DNA of 64,000 bases from Xylophilus sp. GW821-FHT01B05 (GTDB lineage: Bacteria; Pseudomonadota; Gammaproteobacteria; Burkholderiales; Burkholderiaceae_C), in assembly GCA_038961845.1 (NCBI GenBank), contig CP152408.1:1488001-1552000 (forward strand), read 5' to 3'. Under the pieces are notes generated by a model. That model searched no databases. It worked only from the letters and a program-made list of their open reading frames with translations, and had not been told where the DNA came from. Below, piece by piece: positions 1-8,972 of the stretch. Position numbers and translations under genes: made by a program. How positions within the stretch are numbered: the first letter of the stretch is position 1; every line of letters starts with the position of its first letter.

Positions 1-721
1 TGAGCAAATTGGTCGTGACCCGAGCCCTATTGAGCGCAATGTCTGCAAGGAAGGTGATCGCCATGCCGAGATAGGCAAAGTAGGCGAAGCCTACGTAATC
101 CCCGAAGAAGATGGTGTGCAGCCAGTTTTGGTTGAACAGATAGAAATAGCCGACCAGCGCGGCTGCTCCCAGCAATACGAGGCTGGGCAATGCCAACTGG
201 AGGCCCGCTCGCTGACGCAGCACGGTGGTGAGGCCGAGGAGCCCGAACACAATGGCGTTGGCCCCTGTGAAGATTCGAAACTCGCGCGTAAGGGACTCGG
301 CTACCTCCATGTATTTGGTGCGGATGAATACGGCCAAGCGCGCGTTGAGGCTTGCAATTTCGGTGCCTTTGCCATCGACGATACCTGTCATCGTCTTGTC
401 GATGGCTTTTCTGCATGTGCAGTCGGCGTTCCGCATCTCGGCGGCGGTTGCGGCAACCCTCAGATGCAGATCGGGCAGGAGTTGGCGTTTCTGCCCGTCA
501 ATCTCAGACGTACTGTTTTCCGACATGCGTCGCCGCGCAAGATCTATGAGTTTGCTGTTCCCCAGGGGGGCGAGCTTCTCACCTACCCTGCGTTCGACTT
601 CGAAGAGCATTACCTCGCGAGCGGCAGATTCGGCAAAGGTCGGGTGGACATACGAGAGAATGAACACAGATCCGAACAGCAGCAGGCCAACGAAGCTTAG
701 GGTGAGGGCGAATGTACGCAT
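1..721 (-). CDS. Unrecognised membrane protein, C-terminus beyond the left edge
   Basis: An open frame reads leftward from an ATG at 721 without a stop to base 1, giving at least 240 residues. Residues 1-25 form a hydrophobic segment that could be a signal anchor. It is followed by a polar stretch of about 125 residues with a CTC pair (residues 101-103), then at least three hydrophobic segments from about residue 150 to the edge. This suggests a periplasmic loop between an N-terminal helix and a C-terminal helical bundle. I do not recognise the family. No Shine-Dalgarno is visible. It diverges from rarA. The absence of an in-frame stop over 720 bases and the clean hydrophobic pattern support it as a real gene. 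Confidence 0.6.
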   Translation of the reverse strand, partial: MRTFALTLSFVGLLLFGSVFILSYVHPTFAESAAREVMLFEVERRVGEKLAPLGNSKLIDLARRRMSENSTSEIDGQKRQLLPDLHLRVAATAAEMRNADCTCRKAIDKTMTGIVDGKGTEIASLNARLAVFIRTKYMEVAESLTREFRIFTGANAIVFGLLGLTTVLRQRAGLQLALPSLVLLGAAALVGYFYLFNQNWLHTIFFGDYVGFAYFAYLGMAITFLADIALNRARVTTNLL

Positions 722-917
722 ACCGATGCAATGCAGCTTGACGGCGGAATACATGCTGTGAGCTATCCCGCCCAACAGTGCCGAGCCGGTGCCGGACATG
801 TGGAGGGGCGCATGGGGCCGACGGAAGCCTGCTGAGATTTGAAAGACCGAATTCTCATTGGAGTAGGCAGTTCTGGGGGCGCCGCTCGTCCATTTCTCCA
901 CCACCGCTGCGCCGCGC

Positions 918-923
918 TATAAC
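918..923 (+). promoter_or_regulatory. Possible -10 element (TATAAC) of rarA
   Basis: TATAAC ends six bases before the rarA ATG, and no Shine-Dalgarno precedes that ATG. No convincing -35 is visible. If used, transcription would begin at or next to the start codon. The rest of 722-929 shows no gene. Confidence 0.3.
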
Positions 924-929
924 CCCCCG

Positions 930-2243
930 ATGGCGAAGACTCCTGCGGCAATGGCCGCACCCCCCCACCAGCCGCTGGCCGAACGCCTGCGGCCCAAGAC
1001 CTTGGGCGACGTGATCGGCCAGCAGCACCTGCTGGGCGAGGGCATGCCGCTGCGCATTGCCTTTGAATCCGGCCGGCCGCATTCCTGCATCCTCTGGGGC
1101 CCGCCCGGCGTGGGCAAGACGACGATTGCGCGGCTGATGGCCGACGCCTTCGATGCGCAGTTCATCAGCATCAGCGCGGTGCTGGGCGGCGTGAAGGACA
1201 TCCGCGAGGCGGTGGAGAAGGCGCTGATCGCGCGCGACGGGCTGATGGCGCAGAGCACCATCGTCTTCGTGGATGAGGTGCACCGCTTCAACAAGAGCCA
1301 GCAGGATGCCTTCTTGCCGCATGTGGAATCGGGCCTGTTCACCTTCATTGGTGCGACCACCGAGAACCCGTCCTTCGAGGTCAATTCGGCGTTGCTGTCG
1401 CGTGCCGCGGTCTATGTGCTGCAGCCCTTGTCGGAAGATGATCTGCGGCAGATCGTGCTGCGCGCTCAGGCCATTCAAGCGGTGCCTGCCATCGAGAAGG
1501 TGGCGGAAGACCGGCTGATTGCCTACGCCGATGGCGATGCGCGCCGGCTACTCAACACGCTGGAGACCTTGTCGGTAGCCGCCGCCAGCGAGCAGCGCGA
1601 CCCGATCGACGATGCCTGGCTGCTGCGCGTGCTGGGCGAGCGCATGCGTCGCTACGACAAGGGCGGCGAGCAGTTCTACGACACCATCAGCGCGCTGCAC
1701 AAGTCGGTGCGCGGCAGCGATCCGGACGCGTCGCTGTACTGGTTCGTGCGCATGCTCGACGGCGGCGCAGACCCGCGCTACATGGCGCGGCGCCTGGTGC
1801 GCATGGCCAGCGAAGACATTGGCCTGGCCGACCCGCGCGCGCTGCGCCTGGCGCTGGACGCGTCCGAGGTCTATGAGCGCCTGGGCACGCCAGAGGGCGA
1901 GCTGGCGCTGGCGCAATGCGTGGTCTACCTGGCCATGGCACCCAAGAGCAACGCCGTCTACAAGGCCTACAACGCGGCCCGCGCCTTTGTAAAGCAGGAC
2001 GGTACGCGGCCCGTGCCCATGCACCTGCGCAATGCGCCAACCAAGCTCATGAAGGAGCTGGACTACGGCAAGGGCTACCGCTACGCGCATGACGAGGAGG
2101 GCGGCTTCGCGGCTGGCGAGCGCTACCTGCCCGAGGGCATGGCGGCGCCTGGTTTCTATGAGCCGGTGGAGCGTGGCCTGGAGATTCGCATCGCCGAAAA
2201 ACTGCGCGAGCTGCGGCGCCGCAACGACGGCACGGGCGAGTGA
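930..2243 (+). CDS. rarA: Replication-associated recombination protein A (RarA/MgsA), AAA+ ATPase
   Basis: A 437-residue AAA+ ATPase of the RarA/MgsA/WRNIP1 family, which acts at stalled replication forks and loads or remodels the clamp and SSB-bound DNA. The N-terminal AERLRPKTLGDVIGQ block is typical of the family. Walker A is GPPGVGKTT (residues 58-66) and Walker B IVFVDEVHRF (111-120), followed by the TIGATTENPSF sensor region. The C-terminal half carries the clamp-loader-like helical tetramerisation region. Length is normal. The ATG at 930 gives the usual N-terminus; a second ATG at 951 is possible. It is followed by its own terminator, so it appears monocistronic. Confidence 0.95.
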   Translation: MAKTPAAMAAPPHQPLAERLRPKTLGDVIGQQHLLGEGMPLRIAFESGRPHSCILWGPPGVGKTTIARLMADAFDAQFISISAVLGGVKDIREAVEKALIARDGLMAQSTIVFVDEVHRFNKSQQDAFLPHVESGLFTFIGATTENPSFEVNSALLSRAAVYVLQPLSEDDLRQIVLRAQAIQAVPAIEKVAEDRLIAYADGDARRLLNTLETLSVAAASEQRDPIDDAWLLRVLGERMRRYDKGGEQFYDTISALHKSVRGSDPDASLYWFVRMLDGGADPRYMARRLVRMASEDIGLADPRALRLALDASEVYERLGTPEGELALAQCVVYLAMAPKSNAVYKAYNAARAFVKQDGTRPVPMHLRNAPTKLMKELDYGKGYRYAHDEEGGFAAGERYLPEGMAAPGFYEPVERGLEIRIAEKLRELRRRNDGTGE

Positions 2244-2334
2244 CTCCATGCCGGCGCGCACCCGCCGCGCAGGGAAAACCCCAGACGCAAGTGCTTGCGG
2301 ACCACGGGGGGGCTGTGCCTAGAATGCCTGCGAC

Positions 2335-2368
2335 AAACCCGCCCTTCGATGCGCCTGGCGGGTTTTTT
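2335..2368 (+). terminator. Intrinsic terminator after rarA
   Basis: AAACCCGCC (2335-2343) pairs with GGCGGGTTT (2357-2365) across a 13-base loop and runs into a T tract. It lies about 90 bases after the rarA stop and before the liv operon. Confidence 0.85.
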
Positions 2369-2468
2369 GCTAGTACCTAGAAGATGCGCATCCGGGCCGG
2401 CAGGGGTCTAGCTCCGCGGTTGCGAAATCCAGGGTGGGGTGCGCGCTCACCAATGGAGTAAGCACGCT

Positions 2469-3398
2469 ATGGAAATTTTGCTGCAGCAGATCATCAATGG
2501 TCTGGTTCTCGGCAGCATGTATGCCCTTGTAGCCCTTGGTTACACCATGGTGTACGGCATCATCAACCTCATCAATTTCGCGCACGGCGAGGTGCTCATG
2601 GTGGGCGCGCTCACCAGCTGGACCATCATCGGTTTGATGCAGGATGCCATGCCCTCGGCGCCGGGCTGGCTGGTGCTGATAGTGGCCATGCTGATCGCCT
2701 GCGTGGTGGCGGCAGCGCTCAATTTCACGATAGAGAAGCTCGCCTACCGGCCGCTGCGCGGCGCGCCCAAGCTGGCCACGCTGATCACCGCGATCGGCAT
2801 GTCCATCCTGCTGCAGACGCTGGCGATGATCATCTGGAAGCCCAACTACAAGGTCTATCCTGCGTTGCTGCCAACGGAGCCGTTTCACATTGGCGGCGCC
2901 GTCATCACGCCCACGCAGGTGATGATCCTGGGGCTGACGGCGGTATCGCTCGCGGTGCTGATGTGGGTGGTGCACTTCACCCGCCTGGGCCGCGCCATGC
3001 GGGCCACGGCCGAGAACCCGCGCGTGGCGGCGCTGATGGGCGTACGGCCTGACGTGGTGATCTCTTCCACCTTCATCATCGGTGCCATCCTGGCGGCGAT
3101 TGCCGGCGTGATGTACGCGGCCAATTACGGCACGGCGCAGCACACCATGGGTTTTCTGCCGGGGCTCAAGGCCTTTACCGCCGCGGTGTTTGGCGGCATC
3201 GGCAACCTGGGCGGGGCGGTGCTGGGCGGCATCTTGTTGGGCTTGATCGAGTCCATAGGCGCGGGCTACATCGGCCCGCTCACCGGCGGCTTGCTGGGCA
3301 GCCAGTACACCGACATCTTTGCCTTCGTGGTGCTGATCGTGATCCTCACGCTGCGGCCTTCGGGGCTGCTGGGCGAGCGCGTGGCAGACCGCGCCTGA
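2469..3398 (+). CDS. livH: Branched-chain amino acid ABC transporter permease LivH
   Basis: A 309-residue inner membrane permease of the LivH family, one half of the channel that imports leucine, isoleucine, valine or related substrates. The N-terminus (QQIINGLVLGSMYALVALGY) and the GIINLINFAHGE stretch are hallmarks, and hydrophobic helices follow to the C-terminus. I chose the ATG at 2469 because GGAG (2455-2458) sits upstream and the sequence starts in the usual way; an upstream in-frame ATG at 2439 lacks these. First gene of livHMGF. No binding protein gene (livK) is beside it, so the substrate is assigned by family only. Confidence 0.93.
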   Translation: MEILLQQIINGLVLGSMYALVALGYTMVYGIINLINFAHGEVLMVGALTSWTIIGLMQDAMPSAPGWLVLIVAMLIACVVAAALNFTIEKLAYRPLRGAPKLATLITAIGMSILLQTLAMIIWKPNYKVYPALLPTEPFHIGGAVITPTQVMILGLTAVSLAVLMWVVHFTRLGRAMRATAENPRVAALMGVRPDVVISSTFIIGAILAAIAGVMYAANYGTAQHTMGFLPGLKAFTAAVFGGIGNLGGAVLGGILLGLIESIGAGYIGPLTGGLLGSQYTDIFAFVVLIVILTLRPSGLLGERVADRA

Positions 3399-3411
3399 AA
3401 GGAGCCACACC

Positions 3412-4578
3412 ATGGATTTCCAAGACAAGAAAACCCGCGTAACCGCCTGGGTGCTGGGCGCCATCGTGCTGCTGGTGCTGCCGCATGTGCTGCAGTACTT
3501 CGGCAATGCCTGGGTGCGCATTGCCGACGTGGCCTTGCTTTACGTGATGCTGGCGCTGGGCCTGAACATCGTGGTGGGCTATGCCGGCCTGCTGGACCTG
3601 GGCTATGTCGCGTTCTACGCAGTGGGCGCCTATCTGTTCGGCCTGCTGGCCTCGCCGCAGCTCACCGACAACTTCCAGGCCCTGGCCACCATGTTCCCCG
3701 GTGGCTTGCACATCTCGGTATGGCTGGTGATACCGCTGGCCGCGCTGGTGGCGGCCATAGCCGGCGCCTTGCTGGGCGCGCCCACGCTTAAGCTGCGCGG
3801 CGACTACCTGGCCATCGTCACGCTCGGTTTTGGCGAGATCGTGCGCATCTTCCTCAACAACCTGGACCATCCCGTCAACCTGACCAACGGCCCCAAGGGC
3901 CTGGGGCAGATCGATTCGATCGAGCTGTTCGGCCTGAACCTGGGCAAGCGGCTGACCATTGGCGACTACGACATCTCCTCGGTCACGCTGTACTACTACC
4001 TGTTCTTGTTTTTGGTGCTGGTGAGCATCGTGATTTGCGCGCGGCTGGCGGATTCACGCGTTGGCCGCGCCTGGATGGCGATCCGTGAGGACGAGATCGC
4101 CGCCAAGGCCATGGGCATCAACACCCGCAACATGAAGCTGCTGGCCTTTGCCATGGGCGCCTCTTTTGGCGGTGTGTCTGGCGCCATGTTCGGGGCCTTC
4201 CAGGGCTTTGTCTCGCCCGAGTCCTTCAGCCTGATGGAGTCGGTGATGATCGTCGCCATGGTGGTGCTGGGCGGCATCGGCCACCTGCCCGGCGTGGTGC
4301 TGGGCGCGGTGCTGCTGGCGGCGCTGCCCGAGGTGCTGCGCTATGTCGCCAGCCCGCTGCAGCAGATGACCGACGGCCGGCTGGATGCCTCGATACTGCG
4401 GCAGTTGCTGATCGCGCTGGCCATGATCATCATCATGCTGCTGCGGCCGCGCGGCCTGTGGCCCGCGCCCGACCACGGCAAGGTGTTGAAGAAAGTGCCG
4501 GAGCCGCCCGGTGGTACGCACACGCCTGCAGACGAGCTGCCCGGCGCCGCCTCGCGGCCCATGTCGATCAATCCCTGA
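3412..4578 (+). CDS. livM: Branched-chain amino acid ABC transporter permease LivM
   Basis: The second channel subunit, 388 residues, with many transmembrane segments. Diagnostic stretches include ALGLNIVVGYAGLLDLGYVA near residue 43, KLRGDYLAIVTLGFGEIVRI near residue 126, and the later AIREDEIAAKAMGIN coupling loop that contacts the ATPases. The ATG follows GGAGCC with good spacing, 13 bases after livH. The C-terminus has a hydrophilic Pro-rich tail of about 35 residues. It should pair with LivH in the inner membrane and be powered by LivG and LivF. Confidence 0.93.
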   Translation: MDFQDKKTRVTAWVLGAIVLLVLPHVLQYFGNAWVRIADVALLYVMLALGLNIVVGYAGLLDLGYVAFYAVGAYLFGLLASPQLTDNFQALATMFPGGLHISVWLVIPLAALVAAIAGALLGAPTLKLRGDYLAIVTLGFGEIVRIFLNNLDHPVNLTNGPKGLGQIDSIELFGLNLGKRLTIGDYDISSVTLYYYLFLFLVLVSIVICARLADSRVGRAWMAIREDEIAAKAMGINTRNMKLLAFAMGASFGGVSGAMFGAFQGFVSPESFSLMESVMIVAMVVLGGIGHLPGVVLGAVLLAALPEVLRYVASPLQQMTDGRLDASILRQLLIALAMIIIMLLRPRGLWPAPDHGKVLKKVPEPPGGTHTPADELPGAASRPMSINP

Positions 4579-4596
4579 GTGCCCGAGGTTCAACGC

Positions 4597-5367
4597 ATGG
4601 CAGACACCATTCTTGAGGTGCGCGGCATCTCCAAGCGCTTCGGCGGGCTGCAGGCCTTGTCGGACGTGGGCATCACCATTGAGCGCGGTCAGGTCTACGG
4701 CCTGATCGGGCCCAACGGCGCGGGCAAGACCACCTTCTTCAACGTCATCACCGGGCTCTACACGCCCGACAGCGGCAGCTTCCAGCTCAATGGCAAGCCC
4801 TACCGGCCCACGGCGGTGCACGAGGTGGCGCGCGCCGGCATTGCGCGCACCTTCCAGAACATCCGCCTGTTTGCCGACATGACCGCGTTGGAGAACGTCA
4901 TGGTGGGCCGCCATACCCGCACCGGCTCGGGCCTGTTCGGTGCCATATTTCGAACGCGCAGCTTCAAGGCGGAAGAGGCAGCCATCCGCAAGCGCGCACG
5001 GGAGCTGCTCGACTACGTGGGCATCAGCCGCTACGCCGACTACAAGGCACGCACCTTGGCCTATGGCGACCAGCGCCGGCTGGAGATCGCGCGCGCCCTG
5101 GCCACCGATCCGCAGTTGATCGCGCTCGACGAGCCCGCCGCCGGCATGAACGCGACCGAGAAGGTGCAATTGCGCGAGCTGATCGACCGCATCCGCCGCG
5201 ACGACCGCACGATCCTGCTGATCGAGCACGACGTGAAGCTGGTCATGGGCTTATGCGACCGCGTGACCGTGCTCGACTACGGCAAGCAGATTGCCGAGGG
5301 CACACCGGCCGACGTGCAGAAGAACGAAAAGGTGATCGAGGCCTATCTCGGCACCGGAGGGCACTGA
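4597..5367 (+). CDS. livG: Branched-chain amino acid ABC transporter ATP-binding protein LivG
   Basis: A 256-residue ABC ATPase. Walker A is GPNGAGKTT, the signature is the LivG-type LAYGDQRRLEIARAL, Walker B is LIALDEPAAGM and the switch histidine lies in LIEHDVKLV. The frame is open from a GTG at 4579, just after the livM stop, but the ATG at 4597 is preceded by GAGG at 4585-4588 and gives the normal N-terminus (MADTILEVRG), so I start there. A dispersed repeat begins two bases after the stop and separates it from livF by 177 bases, unusual within this otherwise tight operon. Confidence 0.93.
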   Translation: MADTILEVRGISKRFGGLQALSDVGITIERGQVYGLIGPNGAGKTTFFNVITGLYTPDSGSFQLNGKPYRPTAVHEVARAGIARTFQNIRLFADMTALENVMVGRHTRTGSGLFGAIFRTRSFKAEEAAIRKRARELLDYVGISRYADYKARTLAYGDQRRLEIARALATDPQLIALDEPAAGMNATEKVQLRELIDRIRRDDRTILLIEHDVKLVMGLCDRVTVLDYGKQIAEGTPADVQKNEKVIEAYLGTGGH

Positions 5368-5369
5368 TG

Positions 5370-5497
5370 CCCACCCCCAGGCTTCGCGCACTTCGTGTCG
5401 CTGCGCCAACCCCCTGCGAGGGGGCACATCCAGCGGCCCGGCAAAGCCGGTTCCGCGGATGTCTGCGCATGGCCTGCTCCGCGGCCTTCTGTGCTGG
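5370..5497 (+). repeat. Dispersed intergenic repeat A, copy 1
   Basis: A stretch of about 125 bases that recurs in inverse orientation at 16217-16335 with only scattered differences. It contains the short hairpin arms CCCCCTGCGAGGGGG and CCGGCAAAGCCGG, plus CCGCGG at two points. It starts two bases after the livG stop codon and has no open frame or transposase signal. Confidence 0.8.
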
Positions 5498-5544
5498 TCG
5501 ATTTCGTGCGATGCAGGTAGCGCTCATCGCTATGGAGAGCTGAG

Positions 5545-6306
5545 ATGACGACAACTATTTCCACCACGCCCGCCGATACGGCCACCGCGCAACGCAAGAT
5601 GCTGCTGCAGGTCAAGGGCCTGCAGGTGTCCTACGGTGGCATCCAGGCGGTCAAGGGCGTTGACTTCGAGGTGCGCGAGGGCGAGTTGGTGTCCTTGATC
5701 GGCTCCAACGGCGCGGGCAAGACCACCACCATGAAGGCCATCACCGGTTCGTTGCCACTGGCCGCCGGTGAGATCGACTACCTGGGCGCCAGCATCCGCG
5801 GCAAGGGCGCCTGGGACCTGGTGGCGCAGGGCCTGGCCATGGTGCCGGAGGGGCGTGGCGTGTTCGCCCGCATGACCATCGTCGAGAACCTGCAGATGGG
5901 CGCCTACATCCGGCGCGACAAGGCCGAGATCGCAGGCGACATCGAGCGCGTGTTCACCACCTTCCCGCGCCTGAAAGAGCGGCGCGACCAGCTCGCCGGC
6001 ACCATGAGCGGCGGCGAGCAGCAAATGCTGGCCATGGGCCGCGCGCTGATGAGCCGGCCGCGCGTGCTGCTGCTGGACGAGCCCTCCATGGGGCTGTCGC
6101 CCATCATGGTCGACAAGATCTTCGAGGTGATCTCTGACGTGTCGCGCCAGGGCATGACGGTGCTGCTGGTCGAGCAGAACGCCAGCCGTGCGCTGCAGAT
6201 CGCCGACCGTGCCTACGTGATGGAGTCCGGCCTGATCACCATGAGCGGCGGTGGCCGCGAAATGCTGCACGACCCCAAGGTGCGCGCGGCCTATCTCGGG
6301 GAGTAG
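5545..6306 (+). CDS. livF: Branched-chain amino acid ABC transporter ATP-binding protein LivF
   Basis: A 253-residue ABC ATPase, partner of LivG. Walker A is GSNGAGKTT, the signature MSGGEQQMLAMGRAL, Walker B LLLDEPSMGL, and the switch region LLVEQNASRALQIADRAYV is LivF-like. The ATG at 5545 is preceded by GGAGAG. The first 18 residues are a Thr/Ala-rich extension ahead of the normal N-terminus (LLQVKGLQVSYGG). A strong terminator follows, closing the livHMGF unit. The 177-base gap before it is filled mainly by repeat A copy 1. Confidence 0.93.
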   Translation: MTTTISTTPADTATAQRKMLLQVKGLQVSYGGIQAVKGVDFEVREGELVSLIGSNGAGKTTTMKAITGSLPLAAGEIDYLGASIRGKGAWDLVAQGLAMVPEGRGVFARMTIVENLQMGAYIRRDKAEIAGDIERVFTTFPRLKERRDQLAGTMSGGEQQMLAMGRALMSRPRVLLLDEPSMGLSPIMVDKIFEVISDVSRQGMTVLLVEQNASRALQIADRAYVMESGLITMSGGGREMLHDPKVRAAYLGE

Positions 6307-6324
6307 CTGGAGGCGAGGCCCAAG

Positions 6325-6350
6325 AAAACGCAGCCGGTGGCTGCGTTTTT
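6325..6350 (+). terminator. Intrinsic terminator of livHMGF
   Basis: AAAACGCAGCC (6325-6335) pairs with GGCTGCGTTTT (6339-6349) with a three-base loop. A and T runs flank both sides, so it may also serve the convergent outer membrane protein gene. Confidence 0.9.
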
Positions 6351-6370
6351 CATTGGGGCTTGGCGTGGGA

Positions 6371-6979
6371 TCAGTAGTGGTACTGCAGGCCCACCGTCAC
6401 GGCGCGTACCGAGTCGCGGCCGCTGGCGAAGTGGAAGTCGTTGTTGTTCCACTCGACCACGCCGGCCCACTGCGGCGTGAACTTGTAGCTGGCGCCAACA
6501 CCATAGGACAGGCCAAAACCATGGTCCTTGCCGTCGTTGATGCCGCTGTCCAGGGCGGCTGAGGTGCGTGTCCAGCCGTAGGTGGTGCCCAGCTTGCCGT
6601 AGACGCCAAAGCGCTCACCCAGCGGCGCCTTGCCCACCAGGCTCAGGTTCAGGCCCTGGGCCCGTGTGCTGCCGCCGGCGCGGTCGATGCTGCCGGTATT
6701 CAGGTAGCCCAGTTCCATACCGAAGTTGGGGTTGAACATGGCACCGGTGTAGATGCTGCCCGTCGTGCCCTTGCTGTCGAAGTTGTAGCCGCCCGAGCCA
6801 CCGTCAAGGTCGTACTTGGAGCGGCCGACGTTCAGGCCGACATAGCCGTCGGTCATGCCGGGGATGAAGGAGTTACCGGTGGTCGTGCTGCTGCCGTAGG
6901 TCTGGGCCTGGGCGCCGAAGGCGGCCAGCGCCGCGGCGGTGGCCAGCAGGCTGCGGGAGAGTAGGCGATTGGTGCGCAT
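6371..6979 (-). CDS. Small outer membrane beta-barrel protein, OmpA-like transmembrane domain
   Basis: A 202-residue protein with a Sec signal peptide (about residues 1-25, ending GAQA-Q). The mature part alternates short hydrophobic strands with Gly/Asn/Ser turns (DGYVGLNVGRSKYDL, GMELGYLNTGSI, FGLSYGVGASYKF, WAGVVEWNNNDFHF) and ends in LQYHY, a terminal aromatic as recognised by the BAM complex. This fits an eight-stranded OmpA/OmpW-like barrel; the ligand is unknown. I start at the ATG at 6979 because AGAGGA lies just upstream; an upstream ATG at 7003 would add eight residues ahead of the signal peptide. The 228 bases before it hold only promoter DNA. Confidence 0.85.
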   Translation of the reverse strand: MRTNRLLSRSLLATAAALAAFGAQAQTYGSSTTTGNSFIPGMTDGYVGLNVGRSKYDLDGGSGGYNFDSKGTTGSIYTGAMFNPNFGMELGYLNTGSIDRAGGSTRAQGLNLSLVGKAPLGERFGVYGKLGTTYGWTRTSAALDSGINDGKDHGFGLSYGVGASYKFTPQWAGVVEWNNNDFHFASGRDSVRAVTVGLQYHY

Positions 6980-7231
6980 GAAAAAATCCTCTGGATCAGG
7001 CAAACGGAATGCAGCATCTTTCTGGGGTGCTGCTGTGTACCAATCTAGGGATTCACCCTGGGCGACTCTGTAGGACGCGGCCTACGTTGCGTTTCGCTTC
7101 GTACGTATAAGTTCGGATGCGTCTGTGTACGGGATGTGTAGCTCCGGCGGCGTCTCCCGGCGCCCGCAGGTACACTCGCGCCTTTCGCGCCGGGCCGCCT
7201 CCGGCCCCGTTGAGATCCGTTTGGAGAGGCC

Positions 7232-7879
7232 ATGCTGTTTGGCAAGCTGCTGCCCCGTGAGGGCAATTTTTTCGAGATGTTCAACCAGCATGCCGAGCGC
7301 ATCGTGGAGGCCGCGCATGCGTTCGCCCTGCTGGTGGCCAACTACAACGACGTACACCTGCGCCAGAAGTACAACCAGGAAGTCGACAACGCCGAGCGCG
7401 CCGCCGATCGCGTGACGCACGAGGTCAATCGCGCCATCCACAAGACCTTCATCACGCCGATCGACCGCGAGCAGATCCACTCGCTGATCAACACCATGGA
7501 CGACGTGGCTGACCTGATCCAGGACTCGGCCGAGACCATGGCGCTGTACGACGTGCGCCACATGACGGACGAGATCACCCGCCTGACCGACCTCAGCGTG
7601 AAATGCTGCGAGCGCCTGCAGGACGCCGTCAAGCTGCTGGCCAAGATCAGCGACCCGAAGACGGCCGAGGCCGCGCTCAAGACCTGCGAAGAGATCGACC
7701 GCCTCGAATCCGACGCTGACCGCGTCATGCGCTCGGCCATGAGCAAGCTGTTCCGCGAAGAGCCGGACGTGCGCGAGGTGATCAAGCTCAAGGCCATCTA
7801 CGAGCTGCTGGAAACCATCACCGACAAGTGCGAGGACGTCGCCAACCTGATCGAGGGCATCGTCCTCGAAAACTCGTAG
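7232..7879 (+). CDS. DUF47 (PhoU-like) family protein, phosphate transport partner
   Basis: A 215-residue, mostly helical protein of the DUF47/TIGR00153 family, related to PhoU. The N-terminus (MLFGKLLPREGNFFEMF) and the acidic/basic helical repeats (ADRVTHEVNRAIHKTFITPI, DREQIHSLINTMDDVADLI) are characteristic. Members sit next to Pit transporters and are thought to modulate phosphate uptake. The ATG follows GGAGAGG. A pit gene begins about 20 bases downstream. TACACT at 7169-7174 could be a -10. No odd features. Confidence 0.9.
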   Translation: MLFGKLLPREGNFFEMFNQHAERIVEAAHAFALLVANYNDVHLRQKYNQEVDNAERAADRVTHEVNRAIHKTFITPIDREQIHSLINTMDDVADLIQDSAETMALYDVRHMTDEITRLTDLSVKCCERLQDAVKLLAKISDPKTAEAALKTCEEIDRLESDADRVMRSAMSKLFREEPDVREVIKLKAIYELLETITDKCEDVANLIEGIVLENS

Positions 7880-7898
7880 TCACGCGGGGTTGACCGGC

Positions 7899-8909
7899 AT
7901 GGCAACGGTGCAGACGGCGTTCTGGGTCATCGCGCTCCTGGTGGCGATGGCGCTGATTTTCGATTTCATGAACGGCTTTCACGACGCGGCGAATTCCATC
8001 GCCACCGTCGTCTCCACCGGCGTGCTCAAGCCCGGGCAGGCGGTGGTGTTCGCGGCCTTCTTCAACCTGGCGGCGGTGTTCGTGTTTCACCTGGGCGTGG
8101 CCGCCACGGTGGGCAAGGGCATCGCGCATCCTGACGTGGTGGATGTCCACGTGGTGTTTGGCGCGCTCTCGGGCGCCATCACCTGGAACTTGATCACCTG
8201 GTACTACGGCATTCCCAGCAGCTCCTCGCATGCGCTGGTGGGCGGCATTGTCGGCGCCGTGATCGCCAAGGCCGGCACCGGCGCGCTGGTGGCCTCGGGC
8301 ATCTGGCGCACTGTGCTGTTCATCTTCGTCTCGCCGCTGCTGGGCTTTGTGCTGGGCTCGCTGATGATGGTGCTGGTCGCCTGGATCTGCCGCAAGGCAA
8401 CGCCCTCGCGGGTGGATCGATGGTTCCGCCGGCTGCAGCTGGTTTCGGCCGGCGCCTACAGCCTGGGCCACGGCGGCAACGACGCGCAAAAGACCATCGG
8501 CATCATCTGGATGCTGTTGATTGCCACGGGCTACGGTGCCGCGACCGACGCGGCCCCGCCCACCTGGACCATCGTCTGCTGCTATACCGCCATTGCGTTT
8601 GGCACCATGTTTGGCGGCTGGCGCATCGTCAAGACCATGGGGCAGAAGATCACCAAGTTGAAGCCCGTTGGCGGTTTCTGTGCTGAAACCGGCGGTGCGC
8701 TGACCTTGTTCATGGCCACCGTGATGGGCGTGCCGGTGTCTACCACCCACACCATCACCGGCGCCATCGTTGGCGTTGGCTCCACCCAGCGCGCCAGCGC
8801 CGTGCGCTGGGGCGTGGCGGGCAACATCGTCTGGGCCTGGATTCTGACCATCCCGGCGGCGGCCTTCGTGGCGGCCATCGGCTACTGGGTCAGTCTGCAG
8901 TTGTTCTGA
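7899..8909 (+). CDS. pit: Low-affinity inorganic phosphate transporter, Pit family
   Basis: A 336-residue membrane transporter. The family signature appears twice, as expected for the inverted Pit repeat: FDFMNGFHDAANSIATVV near the N-terminus and SLGHGGNDAQKTIGII in the second half. GIPSSSSHALVGG and GVPVSTTHTITGA are the paired re-entrant loops. It imports phosphate (or metal phosphate) with protons. The frame is open from a TTG at 7890; I prefer the ATG at 7899, which has CGGGG nine bases upstream. It is probably cotranscribed with the DUF47 gene. A dispersed repeat lies right after the stop. Confidence 0.93.
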   Translation: MATVQTAFWVIALLVAMALIFDFMNGFHDAANSIATVVSTGVLKPGQAVVFAAFFNLAAVFVFHLGVAATVGKGIAHPDVVDVHVVFGALSGAITWNLITWYYGIPSSSSHALVGGIVGAVIAKAGTGALVASGIWRTVLFIFVSPLLGFVLGSLMMVLVAWICRKATPSRVDRWFRRLQLVSAGAYSLGHGGNDAQKTIGIIWMLLIATGYGAATDAAPPTWTIVCCYTAIAFGTMFGGWRIVKTMGQKITKLKPVGGFCAETGGALTLFMATVMGVPVSTTHTITGAIVGVGSTQRASAVRWGVAGNIVWAWILTIPAAAFVAAIGYWVSLQLF

Positions 8910-8972
8910 TTGGTGCTATAAAATATATAGCTAATAGCCGGCGCCCAGTAAGCGCTTCAGCCTGATTTACTG
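8910..8972 (-). repeat. Dispersed repeat B, copy 1
   Basis: Read on the minus strand it contains GCGCCGGCTATTAGCTAT followed by an A/T tract and TATAGC, the core shared by ten sites in this window. It fills the convergent gap between pit and the TM2 gene and reaches the TM2 stop codon. Confidence 0.7.

Noticed and set aside
4579-4596. GTG start for livG directly after livM
   Set aside because: The ATG at 4597 has GAGG at correct spacing and the usual family N-terminus.
5370-5497. Repeat A as an insertion sequence remnant
   Set aside because: No transposase fragment, terminal inverted repeats or target duplication is visible at either copy.
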